From Pristionchus mayeri (Eukaryota; Nematoda; Chromadorea; Rhabditida; Neodiplogasteridae): a stretch of DNA of 64,000 nucleotides. Of the stretch, positions 1-12,900 are shown piece by piece. The position numbers and the translations under genes were made by a program. The stretch covers positions 15,989,067 through 16,053,066 of the forward strand of contig BTRK01000002.1 of NCBI GenBank assembly GCA_036245805.1, written 5' to 3'. Each line of letters opens with the position of its first letter. The stretch's first letter is position 1. The notes beneath the pieces were generated by a model. It saw only the letters and a program-made list of their open reading frames with translations, did no database searches and had not been told where the DNA came from.

Positions 1-496
1 TAGGGATAAAGCAAAATTAGCAGGATATTTGAATAATATTACTGTGCTTTTACATGTTTAGAGTAAAAAAAGCAACAATTGGTGGGGAATTAAATCAATT
101 CAATCTCACGAGTTGTGGCACTACGCTTAGAAACTCACTCAAAAATATATTCATAAATAAATATGAAACTGATTAAATTATGACTAGGCAATCAAGCGAA
201 CCGACTGAGCATTCGAAAAGTTAAGCGGACTTCTGGGCGAGGGAAAGAGATTTAGAGCAGAGTTCAGAGATTAGACTGGATGGGGCTTAGAAAAGGGGAG
301 GAGTCTCGGAAGTCGCGTGCTTTCGGAGGCACAGTCGGTCACGCAGGGACATAGAAAGGGAAGATGATCGAAATCAGCTTCTGAAGTTGAAAATTGAGTT
401 ATCACTGTTAGAATGGTCACACGAAGGCAATGGTGAGCCGTTGATTAAGGGCATTTCCATGCACGTACTTCTGATTATGGAGGGAGAGAATGCCGA

Positions 497-2822
497 TCAA
501 TACATTCCCACACTCTTCAGATTTTGCTGGATAATAGTGTCGATGGCAGAATTGAGGATCATTTGCACCTAAAAATTTTTCAGCTTCACAATTTGATCTT
601 TGATCTCTACCTGATTCGTGTCAGTGGCGCACGTCTGAAAGACGTACATCGACTTCTTATGGTACGTCTTCTGATCTCTCGCGAGTTTGGCGAACTCCTG
701 CTCGATGAAGTTCACGCAGCCATTGTATGTCTGTGGACCTGAATAAATATTGGTAATATATCTGCTTTACCAGTATATGTTTGCTTACCATTGAACTTGG
801 GGAAGCACTTTCCGAGGGCAACTCGTTTGATCTTCTCTTCGAAGAGGTCCTGAATAAATTCCACTTCATATAATTAAAAGCTTCTGCTTACCTTCTTATT
901 GAGGAAGAGAATGATAGAAGTTTCTTCGAACCAACCACACTTGCAAATAAAGCTGAAGAGCATGAGCGATTCCTTTATACGGTTCTGCAAAATGGATGGT
1001 TACTGTGCTCAATGTTGTTCGTCTAGGAAAAATATCTCACGGTGGTTCCATCCTCGATTAGCACTTGATCGTACTCCGAGAGCGCCACCAGGAAGATGAT
1101 GGCGTTGACATCTTCGAAGGCATGTATCCACTTCTTCCTCTGAGAACGCTGACCTCCAACATCGACGACACTAAAAGTCATGTTTCTTCTATTTCGCGCA
1201 TTTTCAAGATCTCATTCACTTTTTAAGCCAAAAAAACACATTTTCTCACCGGAAACGAGCTCCTTTGAACTGGAAGTTCACTTCGACAATGCCCGAGGTA
1301 GGAACTCGCGTGCGGAGAATGTCCGCTTCACTGGGGATATAGTGACAGTGCGAGATTCGATCGAGATTGGACAGGTAACTGGAATGCAAAACCCCATGTT
1401 CACTTTACAAATTCGATTTCATGTCCGAGCTCGGAAGATTTCGTTTATTGTTAATTGATCTGTATTTCAGTAAACTCACTAGACGGCGTTGTCTGGCAGG
1501 TAGAACTCTCCCGTTCTCATCAAGGCCTTCTGAACGGCTCTGTCTGCCCAGAGCGTCTTCAGCGCCTCAAGAAATTGATTGACTAAAAATCAAAGATCAT
1601 AACGAACTGACCCTAACGAGAGCAGGATTGAACCGGTCGCCTGCATCGTGTCTGAGAGAATCCTCTAACAGAAATGGCTCCTTAAAAATGGGACCCTTTT
1701 TATATATTTCAAGAAACAACAATTGTCACTAACTCCTGAGATGTTCTTGCCGAGTTTGAGGCCCAGTCCGGGGAGGGCACGAAGAATCGTTCTCATGGCG
1801 ACTAGAGTGTTGGTGTAGACTAAGGGCGAGAAGAAGAGTCTCTCTTCAGTACTGAACTCTTTCTTGTCCATGAGTCTGAAATAGAATTTCGTAATCTTCC
1901 TTGGGTACATGTGCGTAATATGTGCTCTTCGAAGCATTCCAGTAAGACTGAATCGTACATGCAACATCAATGGAGGCATGAAGATTCGAATAACAACTGA
2001 CAACTTATGAGCTATACCCCCAGTGTCTTCTTGCCCTCCCATCTCGCGCTTTGGTCTTTGGACATTCATCCATTCTTCTCATTACACTCATCCCGTTCAT
2101 CTTTCCCTCTCCTCTTACATCAATGTTCACCCAACCGATGTGAGTCTCCCAACAATCCTCGAAACTCCCCGCTTCTCCATCTTTCCTTCCCAGAGTGAGA
2201 GGATCCGTTGCCCGGGAAATATCGATCATAGCGGTGAGGGGAAGGTGAAAGGAAGGGAGGAAAGGATGTTTCGAAAGCTATCACGTAGAGCAGGCAATAA
2301 GGCAGATACGTATTAGGAAGTATACCCACCTCATTTGCTTGAGCACTGTGCTCTTCCCAGATTCTGCCGCCCCTACAATACGCATGATATACCAAAGTTT
2401 TGAGAAGTCGATCTCATGGATAGTGCTTTTCAAATGTACCCAGGTTCTAATTTTTTAAATCGTAATGCAAATGCTAGCCGTGAGGCAGAATAAACAAATG
2501 TCTAATGTCTGGCGACAACTCTTGAATAAAGGTGTAAACAACAAACCCAGCAGTAGCAGCTTCACGACGTGCTTCTCTGCTTCTCTGTGCTGGAAAATTA
2601 TCAATTTAATGCAGGTCAAATGCCCACTTGAATAATTCTATATATAATTCTCGAACTAGAAGCATTGTTGGATAAATTCGATATTTTGATACAATGTGCC
2701 TCGGTAATCGACAAATGGATACCGTATACTTCGGTAATCAATAATTGGATACAATATACCTCATCGAGTGCATCATCGATGTCGTAGCTTCTCGCCTCTG
2801 CCGAACTCCAAACGTTTCCCAT
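497..2822 (-). CDS. G protein alpha subunit (divergent, multi-exon)
   Basis: This is a heterotrimeric G protein alpha subunit, a GTP-driven switch on the inner face of the plasma membrane. About nine exons read on the minus strand. The first (2760-2822) starts [12 protein letters not shown], giving a Gly2 myristoylation site. The P-loop is built across a splice junction and reads [13 protein letters not shown] (exon at about 2330-2372). Later blocks are [19 protein letters not shown] (about 1800-1850), the switch I arginine in [13 protein letters not shown] (about 1290-1330), the switch II motif [12 protein letters not shown] (about 1130-1160), [19 protein letters not shown] (about 1080-1125), the guanine-binding LFLNKKDLFEEKI (about 840-905) and TCATDTNQ before the last intron. 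The last exon ends NLKSVGMY, where inhibitory alphas usually end in CGLF or CGLY. The second P-loop glycine of GAGES is alanine here. The gene is divergent from the seven-span gene and shares an intergenic region with it. The family is certain; the subclass is not. Confidence 0.9.
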
Positions 2823-3924
2823 CGTGCTCTGAGGTAGTAGAGGGAAGGTTGAGAAGACCAAAAGAAGTGAGATTCCCGGGTTTGAGCCTAGTTTCAAACA
2901 AAACACGAAGTTTCAAACGAAAAACAGCATAATTTATGTGGGGTAAAGCAATGAAGGTACTGTGTAAAGAGAGGAAATCGCAATGAGATACGGTAGATGA
3001 ACAGAGTCTCAGTGTGAAGAGACGAGTGAGGATAAGGGAGAAAGCGTGAACACGACTTCGAGAATTATCTCTTGCCTCCTCTCCCTAATCAATTGAGGGT
3101 TGCTAACAGGAGAGATAGAGAGGATTCGCGGTGATACTCAATGGAAGCGTTAGGGCATTGAAAGCTAATGGAGAGAATCGAATCTCTATCTATAGGGCTG
3201 TAGATGAATCGGTAGCACGATTGAGAACACGAGAGATGTTGAACAATACGACTATACAAATAGGAGAAAGTTAGGGAAGAGGAAGATGTGTCTCCTCAAC
3301 TGTCTTCCTTCAACTATTCCTTCATCTGAGTCATTTCAATGTGGAGAAAGAGATGTGATGTGTCTGATACTCAGTTGAGAATCGTAGAGAAACAGTGAGC
3401 AGTACATATCAAGTGTTTTCATGGGAGATGGCAAGAAAAGACATGGAAGATCAAAGAATGATAAAGGAGAAGGAGAAATAACTCGAAATTCACATATCAC
3501 GAAGAATAACAAGAGGACGCATTGAGCTCATCATGTGTCAAGTAAGGTAGCCTCTCTACCTTTCTTTCTCGTTGGGAAAGAAGAGATAAAGAAAATATAA
3601 TAATATACATATTATTTCAGCTCTACATCTCCCCTCCACATCCTCGAACACTTTCAGGGAAGTTGAGTGTTCATCACAACTTGTTTTCATGCTCTTCTAT
3701 GGCAGAGAAATTCTGCCTGAAAGATCAAAGATCATGTAAGTAAAGTTTGGGGAGTGGAAGGGAGTTCAGTGAAGCGAGACTGGCCCTGTTGCCATGCTAC
3801 TAATGGGAAATCGCACAGTGGAAGTGGGCTTACAGTTGTAACCAAGTAACAGAGAGAGAGGAGTGGGGAAAAGAAGAAGGACCTTAGTCTTATTCAGTAG
3901 TAGTTTTTCTCTTTTACTTCTGGA
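2823..3924. promoter_or_regulatory. Shared intergenic region between divergent genes
   Basis: These 1.1 kb lie between the start codons of the G-alpha gene (minus) and the seven-span gene (plus), so they should hold both promoters and 5' leaders. The stretch is rich in GA on the plus strand (for example 2990-3130 and 3440-3545). One copy of the GATCAAAGATCA motif that recurs in neighbouring introns lies at about 3722-3734. I see no coding exon and no convincing TATA box. Confidence 0.4.
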
Positions 3925-6900
3925 ATGATGCTGGAGCGAGTACTCTTCTTACTACTGTTTGGAACTGCTGTTGTACAATGCGATGACCCAGGAAAGGAAA
4001 ACTATGAACTGTTTCGATCGGAATTTTCTAAATGGTCAAATTGCAGTAAGTGGCACTCTGCAGTCATTTATTTATATTTATTCCTTCAGCCGATTACGTG
4101 AAGTATTTCAACAAGTGTTTCGGAAAACTCGATTGGAAAACGTGTATGGACCCCTTTATTGTGGACTGTGAGGTGCAAATTTGCGATATTTTACTTGATA
4201 TTTGATCTCTTCGTACAGAGCGCCACACCTTCTACGCCAGTCGTTAGTCTTTCGAGCTCTTCAACTTCAACATCTTCTCCTACGGATACTGTCAGCACAA
4301 CTTCTGGCGAGGGAGCCGCTGCTACGGTTCCCCACACTACCACAACCAGTGCTGTTCTGACATCGGAAACTGTTACAACACGATCTGACGAGAAAATGAC
4401 TGATACAGGTAAGCTATTCTTCGCGATTGAGGTGCTGTCAAGGTCCATAGAGGCAACTTATACCCCAAAATCACTAATTAACGATATGATGACAGTAGGA
4501 AACATTCCATTTTAATAATCTGCTGCAGATAAGATGACCATTTGTCTCGACGAAAGCTGCATATCATCTACTTCGGAGAAATTCGAGGAGAGTCAGGTTG
4601 GCACTGTTTTCAAATGAGTCTTTGATCCCTGTGTTCAGGTCACGGAAACCACCAATGAACTACCTGGAATCAATTGGAATAGTTCGACTGGCACGGCGCC
4701 TCTGAATTTCGCACCCAATGGAAGCTACAATTACAACAATACCGGCAACGCGTCGGAATCCAATAACGTCACTAGCCACGCGCAGTTCAGAAAATCTGAT
4801 TGCTATCCATATCCGACTCTGACAACGACAACGATCAAACCTGAGACGCCATCTGAAATTATCTCAACGACATCGACAGCAACTGAGAGCACCAAATACA
4901 ACAACAACCATCAGCCTGCTAGTACCACTCAAGGAACAAGAGAACCGACAGAATCGAGTATCACTAACGTTCTCACAACGACCTCGATCTACATTATTAC
5001 TGGGAGCACATCTGTCCCTAGTAGTACGAAGCCTGGAACAACTACTGTCAATATCAGAACGGGTGAAACAGCGAAATTGACAAGCACGGAAGTTTCCTCA
5101 ACGGCTTCGAATTCTGAAACTTATGAGAGCTCCTCTGATTCGAGCATCACGAAACCCACTGCGGGAACGGAAGAAACGAGGGAATCAAGCAGCACTGACG
5201 ATTCCTTGACGACCACTTCGGAATACTCAACAAAGTTGACGGCGACGTCCTCCGAAGACGCAACTAGACCCTCGACGACCATCTCAGAATCATCTTCGAC
5301 ACCTGCGACGACGTCACAGCCCACGTCCAGTCCGCCCTCTCCCTCGTCGACTGGGACGACGGCATCTGGAACTGCTACATCTTCCTCAGCTAGCTCCACC
5401 TCGACGCTGACGTCGTCTACAAACTCTTCAAACTCGTCGACCTCAACGGTGACGCCAACTGAAGAGACTAATTCGACCTTTGTCTCTTATGAGATCACTA
5501 CGACTTGCACGGATTGTGAAGAAGGATCGACGAAGACATCAAGTTCCTCAACGACGGCAGTATCTACTGGACTCGATACGAAGACAATGGCACCTGGAAG
5601 CACCTCGAAGATGACGTCGTGGACTGATATGCTCTCTCCTCGCACGAGCAAGCCGACATCTGGATCGAGCAGGTTAACGACGACTGAGCAGAAGATGACT
5701 AGTGGAAGCTCGACAATGACGGCAGGAAAGAATGCTTCAGAATCTACGACGAGGATTGCATCCACGACCAAGAAGACGACCGAATTTGATGGAACATCGC
5801 CGACAACGACAACGAAACCTACTGAGAGTGCCGTGAAATCGTCTACTGGCCCCGCTACTCACTCGATTCCTCCGATCCCCACTAGTGGAGTGACTGGCAC
5901 GACCATGAAAACGCAGCCTCCTGTATCTATCGAATCCACCAGTGGAAGGACTACGACTGGTCCAGCTACCAGCTCCAGGTCGACTGAGAAGGATACAGTT
6001 ACGGTTCCGACGACGGTACCGACATCTGGCACTGATACCACTACTATGGATTCGGTTCCGACTCTGGAACCCACCTCATCCGAGGCTACCACGAGGAAAC
6101 GCGCGGTCACGAAATCTGCAGCACCGACGACGAGAGGTCAGTTTCTGCTGTTTTCCCTTTTTGTGGGTGGGATGACTTACTAAATTCCCTTCAGATCCAC
6201 TGATTCCTGACTGCACCACTGCGTGTCCTGATGATTTCTACGAGGGAAAAACCGTGTGTATGCAGGTAATAAATTATTGATTAATTAATACAGTGTTAAA
6301 TGAATATTCGTTGATCATAGCATCCATGCTGGCCACTAACGCACAAGTTTGGTCCCCTCGCTCTCACATCCCTACTTTTCCCTCAATCGCACAACCGCGT
6401 TCGTGGTGTAATGGTCAGCATGGATGCCTTCCAAGCATTCGACGGGGGTTCGATTCCCCCCGAACGCAGAACATTTTGCACATTTTGCAGGTGACGATTC
6501 CGAAGTACAGCGAGTCCTACTCGCGGGCTTTGACCTACTGCCAACGGACGGATCACATCGATTTGATGGATGGAGAGGAGATAAAGGAGAATCTCGAGTC
6601 GATCAAGGAACTGCTGTCAGTTGCTCCACTTGCTGAACAGTTTATCTTTGATCTTCAGGAACAGGGACAACATTGAATCGAATCAGATCTACGTCAATGA
6701 ACACGGAAGCTCCTTCGTCAGGAGAAATCGAACGGTGACCTACTAACTTATCCCCCAACTTTCTAGTGTCTTCAAAATGATTGAGATTCACCAGCAAATA
6801 TGAAAAAAGTCCTCTCATGACAGAGAGAGCGGCAAAGTAAACAGCGGAATTCATCTTCTTTCCATCACCTCAATAATCTTTGAGGCCCGACTTCTGGAGC

Positions 6901-9900
6901 TGAATCTGACGACTCGATTCACTCTCGAAGTAATTCGCGTTCCCATTGGAGAGAAGAGAGAAGGCCGAATCGGCATCTGCCGAATCACGAGTACGATCAA
7001 TTTGTAAAAACTTATTTTGATTATTTTGTATGCTCGTGTGTCCTTGTTTACTTCTAATCTCATTATCTTGAGGACAGGTGATTCACATTTCCTGCCCTTC
7101 TCTCGCATATGTTTCACATTTATTATAAGTTCCCCCATGCTCAGCGCGAGCGATCTGTGCTTTACATGCAGTATCAATTTCAGAATCATGCGAGATAGCG
7201 GAGTGCGACCTCCGATTCTTTGAGGAGGAAGTGAGTCGATTATCGATTAGAAAGGCTCTCTTCGTTTTACGCACTCTCTCGCCAATGGAATTAGATCCAT
7301 GGAGAACCGGCCTGTGCCAACTATTGTTTCGATATCTTCTATTCTTGCCATACTCGTTTAACAGATCTACTGATACAGTACTTGATAAAGTCCAATTCCC
7401 TGGTCATCAGGGAGTCCCGCATCTTCTCCTCCCCAACTTCTCCGCTCCTCTCACGGAAGGCACGAAGTTCGAAGCAAAGTGCAAGGAAACGCCCAATGGA
7501 CAGGTAGATGGAAGAATTTTCAGTTTGAAATCCACGATTGTTTTGAAGAATCGTCGGTTCAAATTTGCCTGCTCTACTCGAGGTCACGTCGAACCGCATC
7601 CATCCGTGGTCAGCTGCCCGTTCGATGGTATGCTAATTAACAATGATTAATTAATTGATAGTAACTTATTCCACTCACATCTATTTACTCTAGTGTAAAG
7701 CATAGTGGCGAGAGGGAATAGAGCAATTTCGATTTTTTAAATGAAAAATTCGTTATTTTCAGAGGATGAAGTGCCGGAGTGGGACTTGGAGAGCTATCAG
7801 GTAGATATCAGGCAAGAAATATCAGGTAGATCGCAAGCCCCGCCCCTTTCCCTTAGCTCGGCTCCTTTTCAGGAGTCATGCGAGCACTGTCACCCACTCG
7901 GCACACACAACTGTACGATGGTAGAGGGATTGGGCGCGAAGTGTAACTGCAGAGAGGGATGGAGGGTCAGTGGAAGCATTGATCTGACTCTCCTCATTTT
8001 GCACGCTCTCTCGCCGGTTAGAGAAAGAGAGAGAGCATGCAAATAGGAGAGAGTCAGACAATAGCTCGTCAGCGACAATCATCAGTCCTTATGATTGGCA
8101 CTAGTGATGGCAAACCGGCTCTCGCGCTCTTCCTTTCTCACCTGCTCGCGCTTTGTTTGACCGGTTAAAGAGCACACGAAATGAGGAGAGCACTCACCGA
8201 TTTGTGATCACCAGTTGGCATATTTGAATGTGAAAGCATCCCTGGCATCACATATCTCATTCAACCGTTGATTAATTTAATCCTCTTTGAAAACACATGC
8301 AGTTTTTGCTGAGTTTCACAACTTCTTCAATTGTATTGCGAAAGAAATTTGCTTTGATTCCTGCCATGTCGTCATTTCTAAATAAATCAATAATTTCCAG
8401 ATGTTCGCATGCTGGCTCAGTCCCGAGTTCTGCGCCAATCGAAACTGCTCAGGTTCGAAAATATTTCAAAATATGTTTTCAGTAATTTTAAAATCACTGC
8501 AGGTAACGGTCGCTGCCACAACAAGATTGATCATGGCTACTGCGAGTGCTCGGACGGATTCTCGGTGAGCCGACTTTTCCCAACTACAGTATCCTGACTA
8601 CAGTAATCCACACCTTTTCCAGGGCGACGACTGCCAGATGAACAAGAGCGCGATCGCGTGGAACGACCCTAACAAGGTAATTAATTAATTAGTTAAACAT
8701 TTTCGAAAACATCTTCAATTTAGTCTCGGATGATCGATGCGACAACAGTAGCAGCTGCCACGCTGGCCGGGTCTTCACTTCTCATCTTCATCGCCAAACT
8801 GGCCAGTCGCCTTAGTATTTCCCCTTGCTCGTCATTGTTCACATAATGCAAGGAACATTCGCTAAGAGGGTCTCTCGCAAGGGAAAATATGAATGTCTTC
8901 GAAGACGTCTGAACTGATGTTTTCGAATACATCATCGACATCTCGAACGATTCTTCTTCCTTGTAGGTCATCAAGATTGTGCTCATCGGTGAGGGCGAAG
9001 ATCCGCAGGAGTTGTTCCAGGACAGTCGAGCTGTGCTGCTCAGCGTAGGAAATATGGCGGTGAGAGAAGAGGATTCGTCAATTTAATGAGTCGGACTCTC
9101 CTCACTTTGCACACTCTCTAGAATGTTAGAGAAAGCGAGAGAGTATCCAAAGAGGAGAGAGTCAGACGATTCATCGAGTTATTCGGATTCTATTCGGATT
9201 TACATTTTAATTGTTCAGGTCGTTCTCTTCAAGCATCCTGGAGTGTTCAACGTGAGGAATTTCGCTAACTTTTTAAAATTATTTTTCTTTCCATGAATGG
9301 AAATGATGGGTTCTCAAGTGTGTGGCGAGCGGTTGAGTGCGATTTCGTCTCTCCGTCTCCGGTTCCGCCCGCCCGGATTCCCTCTCCCAGACGCGTTGGC
9401 ACGCGGGAGTTGTACGCCGCCACGATGGGTCGCCACTTCTACATCGGCACCATCAACGCCAGGACGCTCGGCCCAAGGGAGAAGCAGTCGGAGATGGAAC
9501 TCGCCCTCGACAAGATCAAGTGGGACGTGGTTGCAGTGCAGGAAGCCAGGATTGTGGGTTGTGCCTCGTTCAATCTTACATCCTCAGGCACTGTAGTCTA
9601 CCACTCGGGCGGGCCCACTGCTTCCCATGGCGTGGCATTTTTGCTTCGACCGCAACTCGCGCGCGGAGCTGTGTTCAATGGCCTCTCCCCTCGTTTGGCC
9701 ACTCTGCTCCTTCCCGACCTACGGCTCTTCCTGGTCTGCGCTTACGCCCCTACGTCTTCCTACGATGACGACGCGTATGAAGACTTCCTAGACCAGGTTG
9801 AGACCGCCCTGCGGAGTGCCCCAAAAGGCCATATGCCAGTTCTGGTTGGTGACTTCAACTGTCGAGTGGCGAGGGAACCTGGCAATGAAAGATTTGTCGG

Positions 9901-12900
9901 TAACTTTGCCTCTCCCACACCGAACTCACGCGGACGCTGCTTCACTGAGCTCTGCGTGAGGAACAGACTGCGCATCCTGAACACGTTCCCCAAGAGACGG
10001 CACGGTCGAATCTGGACCTGGCGATCCCCAAACGGCTCCGCATTCCACCAAATTGACTACGTTGCAGCGCCCGCCACAGCGAGAGTAGTCAACTGTGGAG
10101 TCGTTGGTCGGTTTGAGTTTGACTCCGACCATCGCCTTGTTCGGATGTGCCTCTCCCTCCCTGACAAGGCGAGGCAGAAAAGATGCAGGGAGCGGCTAGA
10201 TTTCGATCGAACCGCTTTTACTGTCAACGCAAACCTTCTCGCGTCACTGCCCCTTGCCCGCCCCAGTTCTGCCGCCGACGCCTATACTACGGTAAAGGCT
10301 TTCACGGAGACCGCGGCAATGAACTGCTGGAGGAAGCGCCAATCCCCTTCTTGGATCTCGAGTGGAACGCGGAAGCTCCTAGCGATGCGCCATGAATTGC
10401 AATCCAACCCCCAACAAGCTGTCGCCTACTCAGCTGCCTGCAAAGCTGCCCGGACGAGTTTCGTCGATGACATCAGGAAGCGAAAGGAGGCGCAAGCACG
10501 GCAAGCAGCAACCATGGGAAGGAGCATCGTGAAGAGCATGCTGAGTCTGCAAACCTCAAAGAAGCGCCTTCTAGTTCCCGACCCTGTAACTGGTGCTCTC
10601 TCTCAAGCAGCTACCAAGACAGTGGTCCAGAGCTTCTTTGACGGTCTCTACACCCCTGCAGTTCCGTGTCCACTCCCAGTCCCTCCTCAGCCTCTGGATC
10701 CCCTTCCTCCCTTCCTACCCGATGAGGTCAGCAAAGCGATGTCCCAACTCAAGTGTGGTCACTCACCCGGTTCGGATGGCATTCTCCCTGATATGCTATA
10801 CCACTCTCGAAACCACCTTGCTCCCGTTATCGCTGATCTACTCAACTATCTGGTAGATGGAGAGGCTGTTCCAAGCGACCTGACCGAAGCAATTGTCACT
10901 CTTCTGCACAAGAAAGGAGACCCTACCAACATTGGGAACTTCCGTCCCATCTCCCTCCTCACCGTTTCCCTGAAGACAATGACCAAAGTCATTCTTCAGA
11001 GACTCGAAACTGTGCTTGAAGAAACAGAGTCCTCGACCCAAAACGGCTTCCGGCGCGGCTACAGTACTCTCGACAACCTGCATGCCATCAAGCAGGTCGC
11101 TGAAAGAACCTCCGAGTACGGTATCCCAATCTACTTGGCGTTCGTCGACTTCAAGAAGGCGTTCGACTGTGTGGAGTGGAATGCCTGCTGGCAAGCCCTC
11201 TTCTCGTTCGGAGCCCATCCCTCCCTCGTCCACATGTTGCGCCGTCTCTACGAGTCCTCCTCTACACTCATTCGAGTTAATGAGGAGCTCGTTCCTGTGA
11301 CTGTGCGTCGAGGAGTCCGCCAAGGGGATACCCTCTCCCCTCGTCTCTTCAACGCAGTGCTACGATCAGCCATGGACAACATTGACTGGGAGTCAGATGG
11401 AATTAGAATCGACGGAAGGAACCTTTGCCACTTGGAGTATGCCGATGACGTGGCTCTCGTTGCCAAATCTCGACCCGAGCTGGAACGAATGCTGAAGAAG
11501 CTGATGGACGCGTGCAGCCGAGTTGGTCTCGAAGTGAATGCAAGCAAGACCAACCTCCTCACCTCCTGCACCTCTACCCGCAATCCAATAATCATCGGCA
11601 ATCTGCGATTCGAATTCGTCGATAGCGCCACCTATCTCGGAGGAAGAATAGCTCTTCCCTTGGATCATTCCGACGAAATAGAACACCGGATTCGATTAGG
11701 GTGGCTGGCCTGGAGTAAGCTCTCGCACCTCCTATCTTCTCGAATTCTGTCCATCAAGATCAGGAGGAGAGTCTTCGAGAGCTGCATCACGGCTACAGTT
11801 CTCTATGGGTGTGAAGTATGGGCTCTGAGATCTAGCGAGAAGGAGAAGCTGAGAGTCACCCAGAGGAAGATGGAAAGAAAGATGCTTGGAGTCACGCTAA
11901 GGGACAGATGGAGGAATGACCGCGTGAGAGGGATTACCAAGCTGAGAGACTGGAATGAGGAAGGATTGAAACGAAAAGCGCGCTGGGCCCTCAAGATCAG
12001 AAGAATGGGAGTAGAACAGTGGAGCCGTGCGACAACTGTCTGGACTCCATTCAATAGGACTCGTCCCCCCGGAAAGCCTCGCGCGCGATGGAGAGACGAC
12101 CTATCCCGAGCTATTGGCAGCCATTGGTGGAGTGCAACTTATGAAGACTACCGACCTATCATCTTCTGAGCGTTTCCGCCTGATAAGATAAATTGATTGA
12201 TTGATTGAATGGAAATGACCATTCTTCCCACTCTCAGATTGATCCGGTCGGCTGTCGTTTCTACTTCTGGGAGGTTACGATGTGCTACACCGTCGGACAG
12301 CTATTCTGGGCTCAGGAGGCACTCAACGCGTGGTGAGAGATGGCTGTGACCTACCAATCCGATACACTGACGTAGGCTTGGATTTGAATGTAGATTAAAG
12401 TTTCCTAATGAGGGATTGAGTAATGTTAGCTGCTCTATTTCATCCTTCCATAAGCCGTCAAGATGTTTTCCAATCGATCTCTTCAGGTGGCTTTGCCTGG
12501 CTCGCAGTCGAAACGAATGGGGAATTGATTTCGAGGGAAGGAAACGGAAACGATTCGAGTATTTCGTGAGCACCATTCAATTATTTCTATTGTTGTCTTT
12601 CTGTTCATAGCACAACTTTTACACAAAAGCAAAAGGACATGAAGATAAACGATGACAGTTCACCTTTGCAGTACCGAGTGGTGCCTACGTACGTCTTCGG
12701 AGCGGGATTCGTGATGGCAGTGTGCTTGAATGGATGGGATGTGGTAAGGATGAAGGAATTCCATAAATTTCGGTCTGATTGTCGTTTATTCTGATCACAT
12801 GCATCTTTTGAATTGTATCGAGTAGACGTTACTGTAATGGAACTTTTATGTTCTTTCTATCGCATCGGATGATCTTCTCATATTGCTCTAAACACATTTT

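Noticed and set aside
5121..6110. Long minus-strand frames opposite the Ser/Thr-rich exon
   Set aside because: They are antisense shadows of a repetitive ACN/TCN codon pattern (Val-rich), expected opposite a mucin-like sequence.
5077..6139. CRISPR or tandem minisatellite in the Thr/Ser region
   Set aside because: The ACG/ACT/TCG codon runs are irregular, with no repeat unit or spacer structure; this is low-complexity coding sequence.
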